Below are positions 1 through 12,060 of a DNA stretch of 64,000 nt, piece by piece. Source of the stretch: Spinacia oleracea. Its lineage: Eukaryota > Streptophyta > Magnoliopsida > Caryophyllales > Amaranthaceae. The position numbers and the translations under genes are program-made. The notes below the pieces were generated by a model. The model had not been told where the DNA came from. It made no database searches and worked only from the letters and a program-made list of their open reading frames with translations. The first letter of the stretch is position 1, and every line of letters starts with the position of its first letter. The DNA lies in NCBI RefSeq assembly GCF_020520425.1, contig NC_079487.1, positions 53,420,719-53,484,718 on the forward strand, in the 5' to 3' direction.

Positions 1-1465
1 CATAAATCTCCACTTGACAACGCATCTCCTATAAAATAACGAATCTCAATCACCCTTTTTCATTTCACCCGAAACCTGCTATTTATAGAAACCTGATATT
101 TATGGAAACCTGCTAAAAATAGTAACTTCCATAATGGGTAGTTGTTGAAAGTGGCAAGTCATAAAAGATAGAAACCTGTCAGAATTAGGTGTTGCACTCC
201 AACATAAATCCTAAATAAGATAGAGATTACGAGAGAATCCTATTCCTAATATGATTCGAAAATAAGAGTCACGTATTAATTAAAATCCTAACGAGCCTAG
301 ATTTCGTAACGGGCCCAGACGCATTCCGTCACAAGGTTAATACGCACTAAAAGACTCGATTAAGTCTCAAACACTCCGGATTCTAGGAATCCGAATCTGA
401 CTAAGAAAACAGCCCAAACATCAATTTCAACGCCCAGCCCTGGGCGCTGAAATTGCCCAGATCCTATTTTCAACGCCTGGCTCTGGGCGCCGAAATCTTC
501 GGCGCCCAGCCCTGGGCGCTGAAAATACCTGGTACGTGTTTTTTCCTAATTCCTCGTGGATTAGAGTTCTGCAATTCTATCTTTCCACGAACTCTTTTCT
601 ATAAATAGGGCCTTAAGTTCGACGTGAAAAGGACACACAACACACAATTATTATTCTGAGTATTGACTCTAAACCCCTAAGCCTAAGCCTCACGCTGCAA
701 AACTGATCACGCGTTCTGTCGCAATTGATCCATAAATCGAACAGAACGTATCCCGTCCCATAATTTGAGATTCGTTAAATAAAAGGAGAAATAGAAAAGT
801 CAAGGTGGTTAGTTTTCTGAGAACCGTGACGCACCTCTCAAGGGTGCGTCGTAATGTGTCCCTTTTCCATGGTTTACTTGCTTTCCTCGCCCTTTTATGA
901 ACTGTTAAACTAACTAAAATCTGATTGTTCGATCACGCTTAATAAATATGATATTTTTGGGAAATTGGATTATCATGCTAGGTCCCTTAAAACAATCTAA
1001 ATCAGATAATCGCGTTCGATCTAGTACTATATGTTGCATATTGTTAAAATCAACTCAGATTAGTTTAATAGTTAACGCATGTCCCTTCAATTATTTATGC
1101 TGAGCTAGTAAGGATATCCTGCCTCTGGAGTTATCGAAGAGCGAGTACTCCTCTCGGTAGTTACAGTCCCCCGAACCCTCAATCTCTACCCTGCGGGTGT
1201 ACGTTGAGCGATCCCCACCACCAGGGATCACAAGGGAACCTACGGCCGTCGTGGTCAAACATAATTGCACTCCCTTTATGTCACGATAACCGGGTTTTGT
1301 CAGTTCTCATTGTCGTTAAAAACTGAATGGCGACTCCTATATTACTAGTCAATTGGGTGTAAACTCACAGGAAATCCAATTACACTTGATTTGACAAAAA
1401 GAAGAGTCACACCCACGAGGGACGAGGTCACGCATTAGCCTCGTGCTTTTTCGACCCCCCTCACA
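1..1465 (+). repeat. 5' LTR of the gypsy-type element (left edge missing)
   Basis: Base 1 aligns with base 7651 of the second LTR and the two stay collinear to a shared end, ...CCCCCTCACA, at 1465. A TATAAATAG box lies near 600 and is followed by an ACACACAAC-rich probable start region. The stretch 428-525 has repeated hairpin-like CGCCCAG/CTGGGCG motifs. Only the first ~54 bp are missing. Confidence 0.85.
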
Positions 1466-1467
1466 AC

Positions 1468-1485
1468 TGGCGCATGACAAATGAA
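1468..1485 (+). other. Possible primer-binding site
   Basis: Two bases after the LTR end the sequence reads TGGCGCATGACA. TGGCGC is the usual start of primer-binding sites in Tat/Ogre-type gypsy elements, but the rest does not continue as expected. It is a weak or decayed PBS. Confidence 0.35.
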
Positions 1486-1832
1486 CACCCAAGGGTTAAG
1501 ATCTAAAGTGTCAACCAACGAAAGTTATGGTCCAATTGACCTAAGTCTGAAAGTTGCTTGGTCAAGTATTATAGGCTTACGCCATGTCATTATTTTGAGT
1601 CTAGGCCACCTCCTTGTATTCATAAACGGATTATAATCAGAAAAATTAATGAAAGTCGAGTCTAAATCACAACTTCCAATTAAATCCTGGAATCTGAAAA
1701 GAAGCAAAAAAAACTATTTTCGATGTAATTCTTTCGTTAAATTTCAATAAAGTAAAAACAATATTTTGAATCTACGATGTTTGCACATTTTAAGAAACGA
1801 CTAAATACGCTAGCAAAGTCGGACAATTTAAT

Positions 1833-1908
1833 AGGTCCACTCTAGGCCCACTAAAATTAAAGGTCCACCCTAGGCCTACTAAAATTAAAGGTCCACTATA
1901 GGCCTACC
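1833..1908 (+). repeat. 28-bp tandem repeat, about 2.7 copies
   Basis: Units of 28 bp start at 1833, 1861 and 1889. Each begins AGGTCCAC and contains TAGGCC(C/T)AC and, in the first two, CTAAAATTAA. They lie in the gypsy interior and code for nothing. Confidence 0.85.
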
Positions 1909-2109
1909 AAACGAGGCTCACTCAGTCTCGCCTCGTGACCCAAAGACCACAACCATCTACCTTTTAGCCCAAATAAAAAAGGGAGAAATCTTAAGCAAAA
2001 AGAAAAAAGAGAAAAGAAAGAGAGAGCGAAAAGAGCAAGCCATGAAATACTTATCCCATACCTCCCAAAGTGCAAAATTTACCCAAGTAAACAAAGGAAA
2101 AGAATTGAG

Positions 2110-2511
2110 TCAACCGATCCAAATCATGCCACAAAAACTACATAAATTTCTACGATGTCTACCCTTTCCAATCCTTATGTTCTTAGACGCCTTCTCTCTG
2201 GGGCCCCTGTTCAGCTCATTTAACCCATCCATGTTCTCATTGTCACAACCCAAGAAACCATTACCTCGACTCTTGTTCTTGAACTTGTTATCAACTGCAA
2301 ACCACGTACGGCCATTGACACGTGCGTCATACCCATTATTTCCAAAGCTCAAACCTTCTCTTACATCACCATTAGCATAATGACCATATAACTTGTTTGA
2401 ATACATCCTGTTGATATACCCTTGAGCCGTCCCCATTGGCCTTGGTTGATGTAAACTCTTGACACTAGCTTGAGGCTGCGAATTGTGAGTCCTAGCAGAT
2501 GTGATCCTCAT
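2110..2511 (-). pseudogene. Captured fragment of a YTH-domain m6A-reader gene (ECT/YTHDF type)
   Basis: The minus frame (133 aa) reads like the linker just before the YTH domain of plant EVOLUTIONARILY CONSERVED C-TERMINAL REGION (ECT) proteins. In order it shows QGYINRMYSNKLYG, then GYDARVNGRTW, VDNKFKNKSRGNGF and finally NENMDGLNELNRGPR, a hallmark of the family. The match fades after about residue 110, and the YTH domain with its m6A-binding tryptophans is absent. Full-length family members are m6A mRNA readers of the cytoplasm. This piece lies antisense inside a non-coding LTR element, so it is read as a transduplicated exon fragment, not a gene. It has no stop for about 400 bp, which suggests a fairly recent capture. 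The family call rests on recall of the ECT consensus. Confidence 0.7.
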
Positions 2512-5500
2512 TCTTGACTAATACCTATACAAATTATCCTATCTCATTCGACCCGTCTTTCAAGCCGTCTTGAGTCACGAATAAAAAAACAAATGAAAAG
2601 TACGTTCTACGCTTAACGTAAAATTAAATAATAAAAAAAAAACTTTGCAAAGCGCACAAAAAAAAAGCATTTAGCGCACAAAAAAGATTCGCAAATATTT
2701 GGCACAAAACGAAAAGGAGCAGCGCAAAAAGGCAGCCCAGAACACGTTTTCAACGCCCAGGCCTGGGCGCCGAAATTAATAGCGCCCAGCCCCGGGCGCC
2801 GTTCTTGCTTTCAACTCCCAATTCCTAAAAGTGTTCGTATATTTTCCTATATACATGCGGAAGAATAACGAACACTTGGGGGGTAGAAGATCGTATAAAA
2901 TACGCAAAATACGCGCGCTCCAAAATTTCGTACACTTATTTCACCCTTTGTCAAACATTACGAGTCCACTCGAACGTACTTGTTTAAAATCGGCATTCTA
3001 AGAAACCATTTTTCTGGCTAAGAACTACGCAAGACCTGATTCCAAATTAAATCTATTTAAGGCGGATACGTAGGCAATCCATGATTCGGTCCAACCAATT
3101 TGTAAAAATGTTAAAGCCTATAGAATAACAAAAAATAGAGTCCCTTATTGAAATTTAATTACTTGCAATCCAAGTCGAAAGAAAAATCTAAGTCAAAGAA
3201 AGAATCCAAGTCATCAAGATGCCAAAATGAGCACACATCGAAAAATAATAAGGGCACGTACCCTTGCCAGAAGGAGCACTCACACTCCTAGGCACTTAGC
3301 CAATACTCAAAAGATCGCTTCGCCTCAATTGAATGGGGGCTAGCGCGAGCGTCCATGACCTCTAAAGTACTCGATTTGACTCTCCCTAAAGCAAAGTAAC
3401 TCACTTAAAGACCTTCTTTCACCACTAGACACAGTCATAATCGCCAACAAGTAGTAAAGGCAGTAAGCTTGCAATAAAGAGGATTGTTCTACGGCATCGC
3501 CCCATCGTTCCTTCGAACTCAGGGCACACGTTCATGGTAATTCAAATTCTTGCGAATCCCCTTTGAAAAAATCAGACATTGTCAATAGGACTTGGCACTT
3601 AACCAAGGCTCACCCTACTCAGACATATGACACGGGCATCTAAAATCGAAATCTAAAAGCAGCATTAATGGGAAGACATAATAGCAACTGGGGGCTAAGA
3701 AATTGAAATGAAAGAGCTAGGGAAAGAACTAAGTATACCTTGACCTTTTGTGCAGACATACACCAAGTAAATCTAAATCAATTTGAAAACGGTTTATATT
3801 CCCGCCATTCTGGAAAAGATGGCCCTAAAAGCCTAAAGCATGTGCCACACGGGCACAAGTAATATCTTGACGCCTGCACCCTGGCTTCCAATAAATCCTT
3901 AGACAGCATTCCAAAAATCGTAACAGTATTTTAATTCACTCATGTAATCCTGTACGAACCCTCCTATAAGTCAACCTACTTAGGACACCTCGGATTGTAC
4001 ACAGTAGGACTCGGATTTCAAATAATTTTCAAAGACTTCTTCGAACATAAAAAAGTGTCGTTGGTTTAATCTAAGTATGTGTTTATCTCGATGTTGCAAG
4101 TGAGTCAAAAAGATTTCTAAATATGATTATGGGTAAAGAAAGGCACCTAGCTTTTGGTCAAGGCACAGTTCAACATGTGACTACCTTCACCATGGCAATG
4201 TCGCACAATACGACATTTACAAGAGAAGTAGCAAATCACTACTCGAACGTACCTCGCACTAAACGAGTCTGGTTCAAACTATTCATGATCTATGTCACCA
4301 TGAATGCATAAAGACGTATGCCAAGCATTATAGCACCAAGCCAATCCCGTAGCTACAATTGGGGGCTTGAGAAAAACACTCTAAAAATGCTCGAAATGAT
4401 GATTTTATCGCAAATTCTCGACGCTAATGCTATACACACGTCATAGTGGCACAATCCTAAGGTTTAATCGTGTTAAACGAACCTTAGAATGGCTACAACC
4501 CCTCCCAAATTCTAAAGCACTACTTAGAATATATAAAGTCACCCCACTATCAAGGATAACTGAAAATCGCGAGTCACCCAAAACTCCGATCAAACTACTG
4601 CACATAACGCTCGCCCTATAAGCGCCCGTTACACAGTCTACGTCGTTCCGAAGCAAAAGAGAAAGAAAAATCAAGGATAAAAACTGTCAAATTATACCCA
4701 AAAATCATTTTCAACGCCTAGAGCTGGGCGCCGATATCTTTAACGCCCCAGCTTGGGCGTTGAATCTCTCTGCTTGTCAAATTTTGCCCAGGTATGAAAA
4801 CAAGAAAGAAACATCTATGAATCCTCGCATCGAACGAAGTAATAAGCCGTGCACACCCACGCAGAAGGTGCTACACTTATTCGAGCACCTGAACGAGGCG
4901 TGATGAAGTACTCCAATGCAAAAAATAATAATGATATCCCAACACCTGGAGGAATGTTCTAAGACACGTTGTTAGTCCACACAAGCCTACGTCGCACCAT
5001 AAGTTCAACCATCCCACGGTACAAGTCTAAAAAAAAAAAGAGGTGTAAGACATATTGCACTAATGCGGGCACGACCAAGAGTAAGAGGCAAAGATTACTT
5101 ATCGCCCAAATTCAAAATACAAGCCCCACGACTCCTACATTAAGGATTAAAGGTAGCGAAATATTACCTACCACGGAAGGGATAGCTCGCACCTACACGA
5201 GCGGAACCCCAAGGCATCTTTCTCGAAAGAACCTACAAAAATCGTACGCCAAAAGGAAGCATCCCAACATGCATACTTGGGGGCTCCAAGCTAAAAAACA
5301 ACCATAGCAAAATAAAAAAATCTCGAAGCAAATGTTTGAACAATCGAAATGGCACGATGTTTGAGCCCACTTCATGAATGGACCTGAACCCTATCAAGCT
5401 TCTAAGCAAACTATTCAAAATCAGTCATTGCTCAAAAAAAAATGATTCAAGAAAACTGATTAATGGACCGCACGCAACGACCATTCTATGAACGCTCGTT

Positions 5501-6574
5501 CGCACATACATATCATCATTCTAAGTATCGAACATTCACGAACGCGTTCAAAAGGGAAAATATACAACAACAAGAGCGGTCAAAGTCTTACGCCTCAAGG
5601 TATGTTCCCCGGGCCATATAGACTCGCCCAAATATTGCAATAACTGTACGCCTTAAGAGCAACAGTTCCTTAAAATAATCACCCCAAAGCGACAAGCACC
5701 GTAGTCCACCAATCAGCTACGGCTTCTCGAGAAAATCATCACGTTCTAAAAATAAAGAAAAACAAAAGAGAAGAGAATACATAGAACTTCCAAGTGAAAT
5801 AAACGAATGAACAAGAGGCCAACTGTGTCATCAAAAGACCAGCGCAAACAACATTTTCAACACCCCACCTGGGCGTGAGTTATTTCTAACGCCCAGGCCT
5901 GGGCGCCGAAAATGAGCCCAGGCCCGAAAGAAGCCCTGACTGCTATAGGGCCTTGCCGTATCCATTCGACTCGAAAATTGCCGATTTCTTTAATGAAAGT
6001 CGCACCTCACGGCTTTGTTCAAAGTAGCATACCATTACAAAGATCGCTCGCACTTACGAGCACAATCCCAAACACGATCAAGGACATTACAAAATGCGTA
6101 TCCCCAAGGAACCTATTTGACAAGAAATGACCGTCAAGCACGAGTGCTTTGGGGGCTCGAAAGAAAATACATATTATGCAAAGTTAAAACAATATTCCCA
6201 AACTACGCTGTACGAAGTCCCGTGTTTGGGTGTCTCAAAAACCGGTTTACGACCTCAAGACAAAGGTCGTCGTTGATACTTATACATGGTCCCCCAATCT
6301 AGGACCCAGGTAGTGGCAAAATTGAGCCGTAAGGACTAGCTCAAAACCATGAAGGAAGATGACCACAAGACAATGGTCCGTCTAAGCACGTTGTCAACCC
6401 ACATTCAGGTTGCAACTAAATCCGAGCATCCCTCGAAAGAATTCGCTCCTACAAAGAACGAATAAAAAGAAATTCTCAAAAGAAATCACAATGAACGAAG
6501 GAAATAGGGACTTGACCGCCCCAATCGGGCAAGATCGCGCCACGAACCGCGCAAGTTCCAAATCGAAAAACGAA
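2512..6574. other. Non-coding interior of the gypsy-type element
   Basis: About 4 kb with only short scattered open frames and no conserved motif. The one recurring feature is an imperfect palindrome built from CGCCCAG...CTGGGCG, near 2750-2800, 4710-4765 and 5855-5912; the same motif occurs in both LTRs. Phrases such as GGGGGCT recur. No gene is called. Confidence 0.6.
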
Positions 6575-6862
6575 TTCAGGGACGTCCACCCTCAGCGGAC
6601 AGGGCTCGCCCACCTTTAGCGGGGGGGTCTGCGTCACTAAGCGCGCAGGTCCTCAGTTTTCGAAAAAATCTTCAAAACAAAATAAAATAGGCTCGCCATC
6701 TTCAGCCGGCGGGGTCTACGTCACAAACCGCGTAGGTCCTCATTTTCAAACAAACTTCAAAACACATTCGTCCACTTCTATCGGACGGGGTGTCCACCCT
6801 TAGCGGACAGGCTCGCCATCTTTAGCCGGCGGGGTCTACGCCACTAACCGCGCAGGTCCTTA
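6575..6862 (+). repeat. GC-rich tandem array in the gypsy interior
   Basis: Three to four degenerate units combine GGCTCGCC(A)TC, AGCCGGCGGGGTCTACG and CGCGCAGGTCCT, alternating with CCACCCTTAGCGGACAGG. Unit length varies because spacers of A/T-rich sequence lie between some copies. No coding potential. Confidence 0.75.
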
Positions 6863-6869
6863 GTCGCTG

Positions 6870-7170
6870 CAGCGATAACTTTTTCTGGTTTTTCGTTTTT
6901 TCCAAAAAAATAACGATGTGAGTAGTTTTCCCTTTTTCCAAAAATTAAAGGATTGGTTTTCCGTTTTTTCCAAAAAAAAGCGATGTGAGTAGTTTTTCCT
7001 TTTTTAAAGGATTGGTTTTCCGTTTTTCCAAAAAAGCGATGTGAGTAGTTTTCCCTTTTTTAAAGGATTGGTTTTCCGTTTTTTCCAAAAAAAGCGATGT
7101 GAGTAGTTTTCCCTTTTTCAAAAATTAAAGGATTGGTTTTCCGTTTTTCCAAAAAAGAACGATGTGTTGG
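6870..7170 (+). repeat. About 60-bp T/A-tract tandem array, five units
   Basis: The phrase CGATGTGAGTAG, or a close variant, recurs near 6913, 6980, 7028, 7096 and 7158. Each copy is followed by a T-rich block and GGATTGGTTTTCCG and preceded by TTTCCAAAAAA. Units vary in length through A and T runs. Confidence 0.85.
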
Positions 7171-7579
7171 ATTTTCCTTCGTTTTACGTCCCATAAAAAT
7201 AAGGGGGTTTTCTCGTTTAGCTAACCCTGAAAATGAGAATCTTTAAAAACATTTTACCTCGTGATTGGGCTTGGCCAGGCCCAATTACACTTTATAGCTT
7301 TAATTTCGAAAACATCTGTAGCTACTCCCAATGACAAAGTGAGGGAGTTTCTACGCATCTTTAGATACTTCCCATGACAAAGTGAGGGAGTTTCTATGCT
7401 ATCCGTTGACAAATCCCGATGACACGTGAGGGATATGTCGACACTTCAAGTGATGACCCTTAAGTCAAATGTTATCACTCGGGGGCTCGTGAGACCCTCG
7501 CAAAACAAGTCACATACACTATGGCTTGTGTGACGCACTCCGTCTAATACTTTGACCATCGTCTTTCTCCAAGACTCAG

Positions 7580-7596
7580 TCAAAGTGGGGGCTAAC
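7580..7596 (+). other. Polypurine tract before the 3' LTR
   Basis: AAAGTGGGGG followed by CTAAC abuts the LTR start TGTAGACACC at 7597. The purine run directly before the LTR fixes the element on the plus strand. Confidence 0.65.
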
Positions 7597-9115
7597 TGTA
7601 GACACCTACTTTTGTCCCCATTCCCGAAAGGGAAGGTTCGATGATGAGTACATAAATCTCCACTTGGCAACGCATCTCCTATAAAATAACGAATCTCGAT
7701 CGCCCCTTTTCATTTCACCCGAACCTGCTATTTATAGAAACCTGCTAAAAATGGTAACTGCAATAATAGGTAGTTGTTAAAAGTGGCAAGTCATAAAAGA
7801 TAGAAACCTGTCAGAATTAGGTGTTGCACTCCAACATAAATCCTAAAAGAGATAGAATTTGCAAGAGGAATCCTATTCCTAGTATAATTCGAAAATAAGA
7901 GTAACGTATTAATTAAAATACTAACGAACCTAGAGTTCGTAACGGGCCCAGACGCATTCCGTCATAAAGTTAATACGCGCTAAAAGACTCGGATAAGTCT
8001 CAAACACTCCGGATTCTAAGAGTCCAAATCTGACAAAGAACTCGGCCCAAACATCAATTTCAACGCCCAGCCCAAGGCGCTGAAATTTCCTGGATCCCAT
8101 TTTCAACGCCCAGAGCTGGGCGCCGAAATCTTTAACGCCCAGCCCTGGGCGCTGAAAATACCTGGGTACGTGTTCTTTCCTAATTCTTCTTGGATTAGAG
8201 CTCTAAAAATCTATCTTTCCATGAACTCTTTTCTATAAATATAGCCCCAAATTCGACGTGAAGGGAACACACACAATTCATTATTCTGAGTATTGACTCC
8301 AACCCCTAAGCCTAAGCCTCACGCTGCAAAATTGATCATGCGTTCTGTCGCAATCGATCCAAAAATCGAACAGAACGTATCCTGTCCCTTGTAGCTGAAG
8401 AATTAAGCCCGTAACTTGAGATTCGTTAAATAAAAGGAGAAATAGCAAAGTCAAAGTGGTTAGTTTTCTGAGAACTGTGACGCACCTCTCAAGGGTGCAT
8501 CGTAATGTGTCCCTTTTCCATGATTTAGTCGCTTTCCTTGCCCTTTTATAAACTGTTAAACTAATTAAATCTGATTGTTCTATCATGCCTAATAAAGATA
8601 ATATTTTGGGAAATTGGATTATCATGCTAGGTCCCTTAAAACAATGTAAATCAGATAATCGCGATCCATCTAATATTATATGTTGCATATTGTTAAAATC
8701 GACTCAGATTAGTTTAATAGTTAACGCATGTCCCTTCAATTATTTATGCTGCGCTAGTAAGGATATCCTGCCTCTAGAGTTATCGATGAGCGAGTACTCC
8801 TCTCGGTAGTTACAGTCCCCCGAACCCTCAATCTCTACCCTGCGGGTGTACGTTGAGAGATCCCCACACCAGGGATCACAAGGGAACCTATGGCCGCCGT
8901 GGTCAAACATAATTGCACTCCCTTTATGTCACGATAACCGGGTTTTGTCAATTTTTCTCATTGTCGTTAAAAACTGAATGGCGACTCCTATATTACTAGT
9001 CAATTGGGTGTAAACTCACAGGAAATCCAATTACACTTAATTTGACAAAAAGAAACGTCACACCCACGAGGGACGAGGTCACGCATTAGCCTCGTGCTTT
9101 TTCGACCCCCTCACA
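7597..9115 (+). repeat. 3' LTR of the gypsy-type element (1519 bp)
   Basis: Starts TGTAGACACC and ends CCCCCTCACA. From 7651 it aligns along its length with 1-1465. TATAAATATAG near 8232 marks the promoter. The last ~330 bp recur at 12413-12741. Confidence 0.85.
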
Positions 9116-10139
9116 CTGAGCGGGATATTTTCCGGGATAGCATTTTACCGTTCATATGAGGTCCACACACGCCGTTATGGTATTCTTCCATTATTCTTCG
9201 GGCTTGGTTTTGGTGAACACAAAGTAACTTGATTTTATTCAGCGTGTTTTTGTACAATTCTCCCAGGATTATGCTATATTGCGACGCGAGGAGGCGTAGG
9301 GCCTTTTGTGCTCGTGGGGAGGTGTTTGGGGGGAATTCCCCACTTGTTTTGTAACGAAGGATGTCCGTATACCATGGTTCTTCTTCGGTGTTTTCAGGTT
9401 CGGAGTCTATGGCACAGCAATAAGCCGGCTCTTTTCTTCGTTCGACCCGAAGGGTCATTCCGTCCCATTCATTCGGGATGTTGAGCATTGAAGCTAACTT
9501 TGCTAGTGCATCCGCGAATTGGTTGTCGTCTCTTGGTAAGTACGTATACTCGATTTTTTCGAATTGCTCGACTATTTGGTCTAAGTGAGCTTGGTATTTT
9601 GAGAGACTAGTGCTTCGGACCTTCCATCTTTTGGATATATGGTTGATTATTAGGGAAGAATCCCCGAAGACTTGTAGATGTTTGACTCCAAGGCTAACTG
9701 CGGCCTCTAGCCCAACTATGCAGGCTTCATATTCGGCGGCGTTGTTTGTGGCCTCGAAGTCAAGTTTGACGGAAATCGGTATATGGTCCCCTTCGGGACT
9801 GATTAGGAGAACTCCGACACCGCATCCCCTCTGATTGGACGCGCCGTCGAAGTATAGTGTCCAATAGTCGTCTCGTATCATCAGAAGTACCTCGTCAGGG
9901 AGGAGGTAAGCTTCCGTGGTTTCCTCGTTCGTAGCATGCTCGGCCAGAAATTCGGCTACCGCTCTTCCTTTGATTGTTTTTTCTGGCATGAATTTTAGGT
10001 CGAACTCTGAGAGCATGACTAGCCACCTGGACAAGCGACCGTTTAGAGCGGGCTTTTCGAACATATATTTTAAGGGGTCTAGTTGTGACACTATATGAAC
10101 GGTGTGGGCCAATAGGTAATGTCTGAGTTTTTTGGACAC
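9116..10139 (-). pseudogene. Tat-lineage gypsy pol remnant: RNase H end, second (archaeal-type) RNase H, start of integrase
   Basis: This minus frame continues the RT frame at 10219-12060 after a frameshift. It begins with the tail of the first RNase H and the connection region. A second RNase H follows, with YFDGASNQRGCGVG, NNAAEYEACIVGLEAA and GDSSLI; this extra domain is typical of the Tat/Athila branch of plant gypsy elements. The frame ends in the integrase zinc-finger region (HNGVCGPHMNGK) and is cut exactly at the end of the plus-strand LTR at 9115. The integrase core would lie beyond the inserted element, left of the window. Frameshifted and truncated, so not functional. Confidence 0.8.
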
Positions 10140-10218
10140 CCAGACGAGGGCGAGGCAGGTTTTCTCAAGTTCTGTATATCTCGTACTGTATGAACTTCTT
10201 GCTCAAGTAGTAAATGGC

Positions 10219-12060
10219 TCACTCGGATCCATGTACACACTGTGAGAGCATAGCTCCCGCTGCAGTATCCGTGACGGTTAGGTATAGGCGTAAAGGGATT
10301 CCAGGCAAAGGAGGGGAAAGGACGGGTGGTTTGCTTAGATATTCTTTGATTTTATCGAAGGCAATTTGGCATTGTTCATCCCTTTCGGATTTTTCTTCTT
10401 TTCTTAATTTTTTGAATATTGGCTCACAAGTCATAGTAAGCTTGGAAATGAACCTACTAATGTATTGCAGCTTTCCTAGGAAGCCCCTTATCTGTTTTTC
10501 AGTTTTTGGTGGGGGCATTTCGGTAATGGCTTTAATCTTGGATGGGTCAATCTCGATTCCCCGCGTACTAACTACATATCCTAGTAATTTTCCGGAGGTT
10601 ACCCCGAACACACATTTTTGTGGATTTAGTCTCATGTTATATTTCAAGATTCGGGTGAAGAACTTTCTCAGTGATGGGAGGTGACCGTGCCGGTCTTTAG
10701 ATTTGACGATCATGTCGTCTACATAGACCTCGATTTCTTTGTGTATCATGTCATGGAGTAACGTGGTGGCTGTTCTTTGATAGGTGGCCCCCGCGTTTTT
10801 CAAACCAAAAGGCATTACAGTGTAGCAATATGTACCCCAAGGGGTAATGAAGGTTGTTTTTTCCATGTCTTCTTCTGCCATAAGTATTTGGTTATATCCT
10901 GCGTACCCATCCATAAAGGAGAGAAGCGCATGTTCTGCGGTGTTGTCTACCAATATGTCAATGTGAGGTAGAGGGAAGTCATCTTTGGGACTGGCTTTGT
11001 TGAGATCTCGAAAGTCTACGCACATTCTCACTCGTCCATCTTTTTTAGCTACGGGGACAATATTGGCCACCCATTCTGGGTAGTTGGAGACTTTTATGAA
11101 GCCGGCGTCTAATTTTTTAGTGACTTCCTCTTTTATTTTCAAGTCTATTTCCGGTTTGAGCCGTCGTAGCTTTTGTTTTACTGGCGTCATTTTGGGATCT
11201 AGCGGAATCTTATGCTCAGCGATTTCTCGATCTATTCCGGGCATGTCTTTGTAGGACCAAGCAAAGACACCCTCGAATTCCCGCAAAGTGGAGATTAGAT
11301 CGGTTTTTTCAGTGGGAGTTAAGGTGAGGCCAATTTTAATGATTTTAGGACTTTCCTCTGTTCCAATATTTACCGATTCTGTGTCCTCAATTATAGGAGT
11401 TTTGAGTTCTTGTTCATTTACAGCTTTTATTAATTCGGTATATTCCTCTTCTGGCTCTTTTTCGTGCTCATTAGTGGCGAGACATTCTGCGTTACTACTC
11501 GGATTTTTAAGCGGCATATACTCGAAAGTTTTGTTTATCTTATTAAAGTCATGAAGCATTACATCAAAAAGATCTCCCGGAGTGGATATTTCCGGGTCTA
11601 AACTAGTTTTGGGAGGGGTTACAATTTTGTTAGGTTCGGACTCGGAGTCGGACTCGGATTCAGACTCTAATTCTTCGTACATTGGGCCCTCTCCCGCAGA
11701 TATCTTGAACTTCATTCCACGGGAATTAGTCCATTTGAAGGTCTTGCGCCACCCTCGTTGGATTTGGTCGACCTTTGAGGGTGATGGAGCGATCAGTTTA
11801 GTGGGATCGAACAATTCGTCTTGAAGGACCAATGCCATAATTCCTGTTTCGTTCCTTGCTCTTTCTTTTCTAACCCAAACAGTAGCCCGAAAGCATGTGA
11901 GTTGGGGAGCGCTATTGGCATAGCGTGGTTCTTTGAGGCGAGTGGCCTTTGAGAACGTAGAGGGTCGTGTTCCAGAGCATGCATCTCTTGGGTTTGTGCG
12001 ACCTCTAGGAATAGATGTTCGGGATATGCTACTTCCATTGCGATCCTTGATGGCTATCAC
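10219..12060 (-). pseudogene. Tat-lineage gypsy pol remnant: reverse transcriptase and start of RNase H
   Basis: An open frame of 613 aa. An acidic, Ser/Glu-rich spacer fills residues 125-250. RT follows from about 270, with VDFRDLNKASPKDDFPLP near 348 and the catalytic YVDD at 446-449, then the thumb and an RNase H start (LYLTVTDTAAGAMLSQ). Protease and gag are not seen upstream. The frame breaks between 10140 and 10218, where the rest of pol shifts phase. Its strand is opposite to the LTRs on both sides, so it belongs to a different, older element. Confidence 0.8.

Larger units (their letters stand above)
1..9115 (+). mobile_element. Non-autonomous Ty3/gypsy-type LTR retrotransposon (5' end cut by window)
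   Basis: Two direct LTR copies (1-1465 and 7597-9115) flank a 6.1 kb interior. The plus orientation is set by the TATA box in both LTRs (about 598-606 and 8230-8238), a purine-rich tract just before the second LTR, and TG...CA ends. The interior has no recognisable gag, protease, RT, RNase H or integrase; the open frames are short and scattered. It holds an antisense host-gene fragment (2110-2511) and several tandem arrays, which fits a large non-autonomous (LARD-like) element. The superfamily is inferred from LTR style and from the Tat-type pol next door, not from its own coding sequence. The two LTRs show many differences by eye, so the insertion is not recent. The first ~54 bp of the 5' LTR lie outside the window, so the target-site duplication cannot be checked. 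Confidence 0.75.

Noticed and set aside
2042..2380. 112 aa plus frame
   Set aside because: Antisense shadow of the ECT-like fragment; no motif of its own.
6870..7170. CRISPR-like array
   Set aside because: Units are contiguous tandem repeats with no unique spacers, in a plant LTR element.
11793..12038. 81 aa minus frame beside the Tat pol start
   Set aside because: Shadow frame of the 613-aa pol frame on the same strand.
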